Shown here piece after piece: positions 6,050 to 11,283 of a DNA stretch of 11,283 bases. Numbering within the stretch: position 1 is the stretch's first letter; each line of letters opens with the position of its first letter. The stretch spans positions 1-11,283 of the forward strand of contig CAZOGW010000101.1 of the NCBI GenBank assembly GCA_964579415.1, given 5' to 3'. The notes under the pieces are model-generated. The model was not told where the DNA came from and did no database searches. It saw only the letters and a list, made by a program, of their open reading frames with translations. Source of the DNA: CAZOGW01 sp964579415 (GTDB lineage: Bacteria > Actinomycetota > Acidimicrobiia > Spongiisociales > UBA5794). A program made the translations under genes and the position numbers.

Positions 6050-8765
6050 GAGTCCGACTGTTGCCCGAATCCTCTATGTCGCGGGGATGCCCTGCTCCGG
6101 CTGCTGGCCCCTGCCGCGTCAAGCGTAGGTAGCGGACCCCGTTGCGCTTCGTGCGCGCCCACTCGATACCAGCCGCCCGAAGGGGGCCGGTATCACGCGT
6201 GACGGCGTTCGAGAACTGTCTGCCCGTTGTCAGCCAGCGCAGCCCATCCGGGTCCAGTTCCCGAAGGGTCTTGGCCATCTTTGATGGATTTCCCTCCCAA
6301 TCACCAGAGTTCTCCTCAATCATAAAGAGAACGGCAGCTATGAAGGGATCGCCGGATGCGATCTCGGCCATGACTTCATCCGCCGAATCCCAGAATGCCT
6401 CGCCGAGGCATGGGCACACGGCAGAGCAGGCGAGGTAGTAGTCGGCCATCCGGGGCAGCCGTTCAGCGTTCGCCGTCACTGCGGGAAGGTTCCGCAGCAT
6501 CAGCACGACCTCATCCAGGACAGCCGCGAACACCTCTGGCAGGCAAGCCTCCCACTCCCGCAATATGCCAGCCTCCGTGCGTCTCTCAGCGTCGCCGATC
6601 TGCGCACAGGCGATGGGCAGGAGACGCTCGATCGCGTCGGACTTCACTGACGGGATCGACAGGGCGGTCAGCACGCCGGTCCGGCGGTACTCAATCGAGT
6701 AGATTTCGCCGTCGCTGTACAGTTCCCGCTTCTCGGATGCGTTGCCCGTTACCAGTCGTGCGATGAAATCCGACACCTCCTCGGAGAGCCGCCCTAGGTT
6801 GTCGTAGGCGACGAGGTAGTGCGCCAATGCCTTCACGTCGTCGTCACCGAAATTCCGCCCGATCGTTCCCCCCAGGGAGTCGCCTTTCGGGTCGAGGACC
6901 GATATTGCCATCCGGGCTCGGGTTGTCTTGGCGGATCCGGGCGGCCCGACGAACGCCAGCATCGGCCTTGGGATGTCAGGCAGGAAGCCGGCAACCCACC
7001 AGCCTCGCAGGACCTTGAATTCTCGGGACCCGCGTTCCCACCCGAATGCCGAAGCGAATTCATCGAGTTGCCGCCCGCGAATGGGCGTCGCCAGCGGCTT
7101 CGTCACCCTCGATCGACGGAACAGAGTGCCTGTGGGCGGCGAGTCGAGAACCTCCCATCCCGCTCGGGTGACTACCACGCACCTGGCGGACTCCGCCTCG
7201 CCGAGGTCCACCACGACTGTCCCCGGCTCAGGACGGTGGACCCGCAGCGACGTCGATTGCGTCACGCCCTCGACGAATGCCTCAACCTTCAACAGCTCGG
7301 CCGCATCTTTGGCGGCGCTGCTGTATTGGGCGGTTATCCCAAGACTTCGGCACTCGGCCAAGACGAAGCCGGTGTTGATGAGCCTGACGATCCCTCCCGC
7401 TCGGCGCACCGCGAAGGCGTGTCCGCCCTGGTCTTTGAACAGTTCGAAACGTTCGTGGATGTGATTGCACATACGCGTGACAAGGGCCTCCGGCTGTCTG
7501 CGCTTGGTGCTGGAGTCCACCTGCGCTGGGACTCCATGCAGCGCATCAGACAAGGTCGGCTTCGGGTACTGGTCGCCGAGGCCAGCACAGCATCCCCTGT
7601 TCTGAGCAGATGTCGGTGTGCGCTCAACCAGAGCGACTGCCGACGTCACGAGGTCGGCAAACTTCCGACTGGCTTGAGTCATCGACAGGGGACGGTGAGA
7701 TCCGCCGCCCTCGTCGATGCGGGCGATCGAGTATGCGTCGATCACGCCGACGCGGAACTCGGCCACGGCCCTATCTACGCCCTGATGCCCCTGCTCGCCC
7801 AATCTCACCAAACGTGCCACCGAGACACACGCGGAGTCGTGCCTAGAGCCGCCTTGCACGAGATCGACCAGCGCGTCTGTAAGCGCGGTCAGGACTGCCT
7901 GACAAGGCCTCCCAGCGGTCAGAGACGCAGGTCGGTGGGCGGCGTTCTGGTGAGCCTTATGTTCCCGACTGAACGGCTGACAGTTTGCCTGAGGCAGCAC
8001 AGGAAGATGGGCCACATTCGGCAGTCCAGTGAGCACCTCGCCGGTTCCCTCGTGCCAGCATCGATACACCCTGCCGAGAGGGTGGACGGACCCCGGAGCG
8101 ACTACGTAGCGGTGCGTGTGTCGAATCACGTCGATGCCGGGCAGGCCCCCCGCCAGGTCTGACTCCTCGACACCTTCTGGAAGCCTGTAGAGCCGGATTC
8201 CGCTGACCCGGCCCTCCCGAGAGCCCACGACGTAGGTAGGCGGCGGGTCGCCCCGTTCCCTTGCGAGCTCCTCCCACGTCCGATCTCCGGACTTTCCGTC
8301 GTAGGCATCAACGTCGAGCCCAATAACCCCTTTGGGCAGGCGGGCAGCTGTGTTCGCGTTCGCGTGTCTGGGGTCCTCGACCCATGCCGTCACATCGGCG
8401 TACGACGCCATCGGCGCTTCAGCACCAGTCCACCCTGGAGGAGGTGGCTCCTTCCGCCCCTGGGGGAGCGGCAGCGGCGAATAGCCAGCAGCGAGGACGT
8501 CATAGGCGACCTCCGGAAAGCAGCGCGTAGGGGTGGCGCTGCTGCACGCCGTCATACCGTCGCCTGGATGGCGCTCGCCGCTCTCAATCTGCTCGACGGC
8601 TGACAGACCGGGGATGTCCTCGGCGGCCAAACCGCGGGCCAGGTCCAAGGCCTCCAGCTCGGAATCGCGCACCCGCTCCTGGAGAGCAGTATCCCGGCCG
8701 ACGCCGACCAATGGTCGGCGTCCAGTCGCTCCTGGACTCCATCGTCGATCGCCCGGCGCTTCCAT
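5940..8765 (-). CDS. Bifunctional primase-polymerase / AAA+ ATPase helicase replication protein of an integrative element
   Basis: This protein of up to 941 residues would prime and unwind DNA for replication of the element. A prim-pol domain spans about residues 83-270: FPEVAYDVLAAGYSPLPL, the metal-binding pair D151 and D153 in GLDVDAYDG, then IDVIRHTHRYVVAPGSVH. The C-terminal third is a P-loop ATPase: Walker A GPPGSAKTT at about 607-615, Walker B-like LVAYDNLGR at about 650-658, then ALSIPSVKSDAIERLLPI. Fused prim-pol plus ATPase is usual in actinobacterial phages, satellites and integrative plasmids. Start: ATG 8765 follows the excisionase stop by 17 bp and has GGAAG 4 bp upstream. G/C-rich third positions are clear only from about 8670, and ATG 8555 (871 residues) begins just before the prim-pol fold but lacks a ribosome site. 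The C-terminal tail is low-complexity and shaped by repeats in the DNA. Confidence 0.85.
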   Translation of the reverse strand: MEAPGDRRWSPGATGRRPLVGVGRDTALQERVRDSELEALDLARGLAAEDIPGLSAVEQIESGERHPGDGMTACSSATPTRCFPEVAYDVLAAGYSPLPLPQGRKEPPPPGWTGAEAPMASYADVTAWVEDPRHANANTAARLPKGVIGLDVDAYDGKSGDRTWEELARERGDPPPTYVVGSREGRVSGIRLYRLPEGVEESDLAGGLPGIDVIRHTHRYVVAPGSVHPLGRVYRCWHEGTGEVLTGLPNVAHLPVLPQANCQPFSREHKAHQNAAHRPASLTAGRPCQAVLTALTDALVDLVQGGSRHDSACVSVARLVRLGEQGHQGVDRAVAEFRVGVIDAYSIARIDEGGGSHRPLSMTQASRKFADLVTSAVALVERTPTSAQNRGCCAGLGDQYPKPTLSDALHGVPAQVDSSTKRRQPEALVTRMCNHIHERFELFKDQGGHAFAVRRAGGIVRLINTGFVLAECRSLGITAQYSSAAKDAAELLKVEAFVEGVTQSTSLRVHRPEPGTVVVDLGEAESARCVVVTRAGWEVLDSPPTGTLFRRSRVTKPLATPIRGRQLDEFASAFGWERGSREFKVLRGWWVAGFLPDIPRPMLAFVGPPGSAKTTRARMAISVLDPKGDSLGGTIGRNFGDDDVKALAHYLVAYDNLGRLSEEVSDFIARLVTGNASEKRELYSDGEIYSIEYRRTGVLTALSIPSVKSDAIERLLPIACAQIGDAERRTEAGILREWEACLPEVFAAVLDEVVLMLRNLPAVTANAERLPRMADYYLACSAVCPCLGEAFWDSADEVMAEIASGDPFIAAVLFMIEENSGDWEGNPSKMAKTLRELDPDGLRWLTTGRQFSNAVTRDTGPLRAAGIEWARTKRNGVRYLRLTRQGPAAGAGHPRDIEDSGNSRTQGRSGSECRCSDPANDPVVGAGQETTAHVQWRKGRS
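8700..8722. promoter_or_regulatory. Perfect 11-bp inverted repeat between excisionase and primase cores
   Basis: GACGCCGACCA, one A, then TGGTCGGCGTC: a perfect dyad of 11-bp arms around a single base. It lies 61 bp beyond the excisionase stop, inside the N-terminal extension of the primase frame, where codon usage is not yet coding-like. A weaker 5-bp dyad (TCCAG/CTGGA) begins at 8721. It may be an operator, an RNA hairpin that lowers primase translation, or a replication site. Which one cannot be told from the sequence. Confidence 0.5.
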
Positions 8766-8782
8766 CGGACTTCCGATCCTCG

Positions 8783-9001
8783 CTACCGCCGCTGCCGCGC
8801 AGTGCAGCTGCAGCTACTGAACTGGTCTTCGAGGAGGTCGATGTACGTCTGAAGGGCGCGTGCTGTCACCAGGGTGCGGCGTCCGATCTTCACCGTTTGA
8901 AGCCGGCCGGACTTGATCTCCTCGAACAGCAGGGAGCGGCCGATCGGCAGGTGGTCGTCGAGTAGTTCTTCGAGACTGTAGAGGCGGGTCGCGTCTTCCA
9001 T
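8783..9001 (-). CDS. xis: Excisionase-like small DNA-binding protein (helix-turn-helix)
   Basis: This 72-residue protein has the layout of MerR-like/HTH_17 excisionases. YSLEELLDDHLPIGRSLLFEE forms the helix-turn-helix, EIKSGRLQTVKIGRRTLVT is the two-strand wing, and ALQTYIDLLE is the closing helix. In the family such proteins bind and bend DNA near the attachment site and direct the integrase towards excision; some also regulate transcription. The ATG at 9001 has AGGGAG 7 bp upstream. The gene is followed after 17 bp by the primase gene on the same strand, probably one transcript. It diverges from the zinc-protein gene with only 29 bp between the starts, so its promoter must overlap that gene's first codons, where a 20-bp dyad sits. 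The last ten residues (SSCSCTARQRR) are not conserved-looking. Confidence 0.8.
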   Translation of the reverse strand: MEDATRLYSLEELLDDHLPIGRSLLFEEIKSGRLQTVKIGRRTLVTARALQTYIDLLEDQFSSCSCTARQRR

Positions 9002-9030
9002 GTGCAGACTCCCTGAGGTATGTTCGCGCC

Positions 9031-9960
9031 GTGGGTGACACGAACAAGTCCGTACAGCGTGGCACGGACAGTAGGCAGGTGCCTACTGCGGAATCGTCAT
9101 TGTTTCGTGTCACGCCTTCCGCAGGGGTGGTCCTGCCTGTGCCCGCGGTGTTCCGCGCTCTCTACACCCCGAGGGAGCACGGTTGGCTTGATGTCGAGCT
9201 TGAGAACAGGACCGTCGAGGTCCCAGAGCGCCTCTACCAGTACGAACTGGCGGATGTTGACGTCCGTGACCCCGAGGCGCTGAGTGTTCTTGCCAGGGAC
9301 CTCGGGGCGTTGCTGGTCCCAGTCGGTTCCCGCCCCCGGTGGAGCGATTCGATCGCAGTTGACGCCAGCGCGTCCGAGTTGGACATCTACTGGGATCTCG
9401 TGGCCGGGATCTCAGACGCCCTCGGCCTCCCGGAACTCGACCGGTCCCTGGCGGGCCGGCATCCTGAGAACCGGCTGCATGTGGCCGAGTTCGCAGTCCG
9501 GGTCTGGGTCATCCAGATCCTCACCGGAGTCGTCCAGGGCCGGATTCCAATCCGGCAGCTAGCTGGGCGTGAGAGCTTCCCAGCCATGCCGCGATGGGTG
9601 GGCAGCGGTTGGCTGACGACAGCCAGCCGTCTCCTCCTGGGTGTGTTCGGCCCGTTCCTAGCACCCCCCGAAGCCGAAGTCCCGGCCGGCGCGTGGCGGG
9701 CGACCGCTCTGGAGGTCGCCACGCTGCAACTCTTCAACGAGCACGTCCAAGCTCAGGCGTGGAAGGTCTGCGCGTGGTGCCGTCGGTCATTCACGCGCCA
9801 GCGTGAAAGGGCCAAGTTCAGCCCCGAACAGTCCCACCGACGCTCCGACTCCATCTACTGCCAGAAGCGGTGCGCAAACGCCGCGTCGTCCGCTAAGCAC
9901 CGAGAGCGAAGCAAGGTTCACGATCCACGCAAGGAGGAGGGAACTCAGGGTGGGCTATAA
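9031..9960 (+). CDS. Zinc-ribbon/CGNR-like protein of unknown function, possible element regulator
   Basis: This 309-residue protein has a helical, Leu/Val/Arg-rich body (about 35-245) that I do not recognise. Its C-terminal zinc-binding region is C247-x-x-C250 in KVCAWCRRSF, then C277-x3-C281 in IYCQKRCANAA, followed by a basic stretch KHRERSK. This CxxC/CxxxC pattern with a trailing Arg/Lys tail resembles CGNR-type fingers of actinobacterial DNA-binding regulators. The GTG at 9031 has TGAGG about 12 bp upstream. However, the first 32 codons have weak G/C third positions and cover a 20-bp dyad, so a later start (for example GTG 9127) is possible. It is divergent from xis and upstream of the integrase. 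That is the place where phage satellites and prophages keep their master repressor, so a regulatory role is a reasonable but unproven reading. Confidence 0.62.
   Translation: MGDTNKSVQRGTDSRQVPTAESSLFRVTPSAGVVLPVPAVFRALYTPREHGWLDVELENRTVEVPERLYQYELADVDVRDPEALSVLARDLGALLVPVGSRPRWSDSIAVDASASELDIYWDLVAGISDALGLPELDRSLAGRHPENRLHVAEFAVRVWVIQILTGVVQGRIPIRQLAGRESFPAMPRWVGSGWLTTASRLLLGVFGPFLAPPEAEVPAGAWRATALEVATLQLFNEHVQAQAWKVCAWCRRSFTRQRERAKFSPEQSHRRSDSIYCQKRCANAASSAKHRERSKVHDPRKEEGTQGGL
9069..9088. promoter_or_regulatory. Perfect 9-bp inverted repeat upstream of xis (candidate operator)
   Basis: CAGTAGGCA, GG, TGCCTACTG: a perfect 20-bp dyad starting 68 bp upstream of the excisionase ATG and inside the first codons of the divergent zinc-protein gene. 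Position, length and symmetry fit a repressor operator for the leftward xis-primase promoter. Overlap with coding sequence could instead mean that the rightward gene starts further downstream. Confidence 0.5.
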
Positions 9961-10042
9961 GCGCGGGAACGAAGGATCGATCAGTCAGGCAAGCGGCCGC
10001 GGCTACCTGCCTCCCACGACCCTGGGCAGGGCAGCCAAGTGA
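9950..10042 (+). CDS. Small ORF (30 aa) coupled to the integrase gene
   Basis: GTG at 9950 is preceded by a very strong ribosome site (AAGGAGGAGG, 9931-9940, ending 9 bp before it), stronger than that of any other gene in the right part. The frame overlaps the end of the zinc-protein gene by 11 bp. Its TGA overlaps the integrase GTG (GTGA), so all three would be translated in series. The peptide begins GYKRGNEGSISQASGRGY. This echoes the integrase start RRANGEGSIVW, a motif typical of the N-terminal arm-binding domain of such recombinases. It could be a leader that couples translation, a small modulator that competes for arm-type sites, or a relic of an earlier integrase start. No homologue is known to me; the ribosome site and double overlap are the evidence. 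Confidence 0.45.
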   Translation: MGYKRGNEGSISQASGRGYLPPTTLGRAAK

Positions 10043-11217
10043 GCGGTCGTCGAGCCAATGGCGAGGGCAGCATCGTCTGGGAGGCGGACCGCAAGCGATG
10101 GAAGGTGCTGTGGACCGAGAACGGGCAGCGCCGCGGCCCAAAGCGGTTCACGACCAAGACCGAGGCTGCCAAGTTCCTCCGGGGGGTGGCGGGACGGGTC
10201 GAGGTAGGACTGCCCGGCATCGACTCGTCCACCGCGATCGCCTCGCTCGCCGAGCAGTGGCAGCGCACTGCTCCGATCAGCCAGGGTGTCAGCACCAGCT
10301 CGATGCGCGTCTATTCCAGCGTGCTCCGCCTCCACGTCCTCCCCGTTGTCGGCGATCTGCCGATCAAGGACCTCAAGCCGTCGAACGTAGTCGAAGTGTT
10401 GGCCTCGATGGAAGCCAGGGGCCTGAGCAAGAGCTATCAGCACCAGGCGCACAAGGTCATGTCGGGCATCGTGAAGATGGCGATGGCGGATGGCCTGATC
10501 GCACGTAACCCGGTGGCATCGGTCGCGGCACCGCGGGGAGGGCACAAGCCCAAGGTCGTGCCCAGCCGGGAACAGGTCCAAGCGCTGCGTGAGGCAGCGC
10601 CCAACGCCCGGATGCGGGCCTTCATCGCAGTCCTCGCCTACTCGGGCCTTCGCATCAGCGAGGCGCTGTCGCTGCGCTGGTCGGATTGGGACGGCGGCGC
10701 GACCATCCGGGTGATGACGCCGAAGCCCTCAGGCGGGCAGTCGAGGCCACGCGCGATCCCGGTCCCAGTGATCCTCCAGAACGAACTGAGGGCTTGGCGG
10801 AAGGCCCAGCTGGCCGAACGGCTGGCGGCGCGCTGGTGGAACACAGCTGAGGACTGGCTTCTCTCAAGCAACGTCGGCACCCAGTGGGATCCAGGCAACG
10901 CGCGCAAACGCTTGAGGAAGATTGTCAATGCAAACCCCGAAGCTGGCGTCGAGGGCGTCTGCCCCGGTGTGACGCCGCACAGCCTGCGTCATGCCACAGC
11001 CACCGTCCTCCTCGAAGAGGCCGTCCCGATGCGGGTCGTCTCGGACCTTTTGGGGCACTCCTCGACACGAGTAACCGCCGACATCTACAGCCATGTGACC
11101 AACCGGCTCGCCCAACAGGCCGCAGACGCCCTCGATGGTGTCTTCGGGCAATTGATCCCATCTGGGATCAATGAGGCTCCCCCGGAAGGACTTCAGGAGG
11201 GAGAAAAAGGCCACTGA
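10039..11217 (+). CDS. int: Site-specific tyrosine recombinase (integrase)
   Basis: This 392-residue integrase is full length. The N-terminal arm-type DNA-binding domain lies at about 1-60 (NGEGSIVW, KRFTTKTEAAKFL). The SAM-like core-binding domain lies at about 65-165 (SMRVYSSVLRLHVLPVVGDL). The catalytic domain runs from about 175 to 365, with R205 in YSGLRISEAL, probable K229, H314-x-x-R317-H318 in TPHSLRHATA, H340 in LLGHSS and nucleophile Y350 in DIYSHV. All positions of the R-K-H-R-H-Y set can be found, so the enzyme should be active. GTG at 10039 overlaps the small upstream ORF by 4 bp and has only a weak ribosome site (AGGGC), which suggests coupled translation. The stop is 12 bp from the 3' end of a tRNA gene, the usual place for an integrase next to its own attachment site. 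Confidence 0.95.
   Translation: MSGRRANGEGSIVWEADRKRWKVLWTENGQRRGPKRFTTKTEAAKFLRGVAGRVEVGLPGIDSSTAIASLAEQWQRTAPISQGVSTSSMRVYSSVLRLHVLPVVGDLPIKDLKPSNVVEVLASMEARGLSKSYQHQAHKVMSGIVKMAMADGLIARNPVASVAAPRGGHKPKVVPSREQVQALREAAPNARMRAFIAVLAYSGLRISEALSLRWSDWDGGATIRVMTPKPSGGQSRPRAIPVPVILQNELRAWRKAQLAERLAARWWNTAEDWLLSSNVGTQWDPGNARKRLRKIVNANPEAGVEGVCPGVTPHSLRHATATVLLEEAVPMRVVSDLLGHSSTRVTADIYSHVTNRLAQQAADALDGVFGQLIPSGINEAPPEGLQEGEKGH
11151..11172. repeat. Perfect 10-bp inverted repeat in the 3' end of the integrase gene
   Basis: ATTGATCCCA, TC, TGGGATCAAT: a perfect 22-bp dyad within the last 20 codons of the integrase, past the catalytic domain, and about 60 bp from the tRNA 3' end. This distance would suit an accessory (arm-type) site for integrase or excisionase. 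Without a T-run it is not a good terminator. Confidence 0.4.
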
Positions 11218-11229
11218 CGTGCTCGTTTG

Positions 11230-11250
11230 TAGGGCGGGCGGGATTCGAAC
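11230..11250. other. Probable attachment site (tRNA side) of the integrated element
   Basis: Tyrosine integrases of this type recombine within the 3' half of tRNA genes and restore the tRNA by carrying a copy of its end. Here the integrase gene ends 12 bp from the tRNA 3' end, and the element lies on the 3' side. The core must therefore start at or near 11230 and extend into the T-arm; the inner limit is a guess. I found no second copy in the window. Confidence 0.5.
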
Positions 11251-11283
11251 CCGCAACCTGACGGATTATGAGTCCGCTGCTCT
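11230..11283 (-). tRNA. tRNA with anticodon CAT (tRNA-Met, or Ile2), 3' part, truncated by window edge
   Basis: Read on the minus strand, the 54 visible bases hold the end of the D-arm (AGAGCAG), an anticodon stem-loop GCGGA-CTCATAA-TCCGT with anticodon CAT, and a variable loop. A T-arm GCGGG-TTCGAAT-CCCGC follows, then the acceptor 3' strand CCGCCCT and discriminator A at 11230. CCA is not encoded. CAT with a CTCATAA loop fits elongator methionine tRNA, though a lysidine-modified Ile2 tRNA has the same loop, and the 5' half needed to decide is outside the window. Its 3' end faces the integrase gene, so it is the probable integration site. Confidence 0.9.

Larger units (their letters stand above)
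5830..11250. mobile_element. Compact integrative element or phage satellite in a CAT-anticodon tRNA gene
   Basis: Genes for integration (integrase), excision (xis-like) and replication (prim-pol/ATPase), a possible zinc-finger regulator and an iteron-like repeat cluster form a self-contained module of about 5.4 kb next to a tRNA. The gene order and divergent layout match phage-inducible islands and small actinobacterial integrative elements. The right end is set by the tRNA. The left end is placed just outside the repeat cluster only because recognisable module genes end there; the true end may lie further left and enclose the toxin, phospholipase and restriction genes. No capsid, terminase or transfer gene is visible. 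Confidence 0.55.

Noticed and set aside
6819..8162. 447-codon open frame on the plus strand opposite the primase gene.
   Set aside because: It is the antisense of strongly conserved prim-pol and ATPase motifs, has shadow-type composition and no family blocks.
1..11283. CRISPR arrays, rRNA genes, riboswitches, intrinsic terminators.
   Set aside because: No regularly spaced repeats, no rRNA blocks, and no stem followed by a convincing T-run were seen.

Overview
The window is GC-rich, with G/C-dominated third codon positions, GTG starts and actinobacterial-type genes: a bifunctional prim-pol/ATPase, a tyrosine integrase beside a tRNA gene, and a polymorphic toxin with its immunity gene. It is most likely an actinobacterial chromosome. 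I cannot name the genus.

Left part (1-2500): the 3' end of a type I restriction-modification methyltransferase gene (hsdM) runs into an Mrr-type restriction endonuclease gene. A patatin-like phospholipase gene faces them on the minus strand. Middle (2500-5460): a mostly gene-free stretch with perfect dyads, then a minus-strand two-gene unit. It encodes a 663-aa membrane-anchored protein ending in a PD-(D/E)xK-type nuclease and, overlapping it by 4 bp, a small acidic protein that is probably the immunity partner. Upstream of the toxin (5629-5886) lies a decayed reading frame broken by an in-frame TAG.

Right part (about 5830-11250): a compact integrative element. From right to left it has a partial tRNA with anticodon CAT (minus strand), which is the probable attachment site. 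Next come the integrase gene, whose stop lies 12 bp from the tRNA 3' end, a 30-codon ORF coupled to it, and a zinc-binding CxxC/CxxxC protein gene. Divergent from these are a small excisionase-like HTH gene and a large primase/helicase gene. The 3' end of the primase gene and the bases just after it hold seven copies of the 7-mer AGGGTCG in both orientations, several hairpins and an A/T-richer pyrimidine tract. I read this as a candidate replication origin. The order integrase, regulator, excisionase, primase/helicase, iteron-like origin matches phage satellites of the SaPI/PICI type and small replicating integrative elements.

Inferred working model: the integrase inserts the element into the tRNA 3' end and the excisionase directs excision. 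The zinc protein, the small ORF and the dyads near 8711 and 9079 may form the lysogeny switch, and the primase/helicase would replicate the excised circle from the repeat cluster. Packaging genes are not visible, and the left att repeat was not found. It therefore remains open whether the toxin, phospholipase and restriction genes are cargo or neighbouring chromosomal genes.
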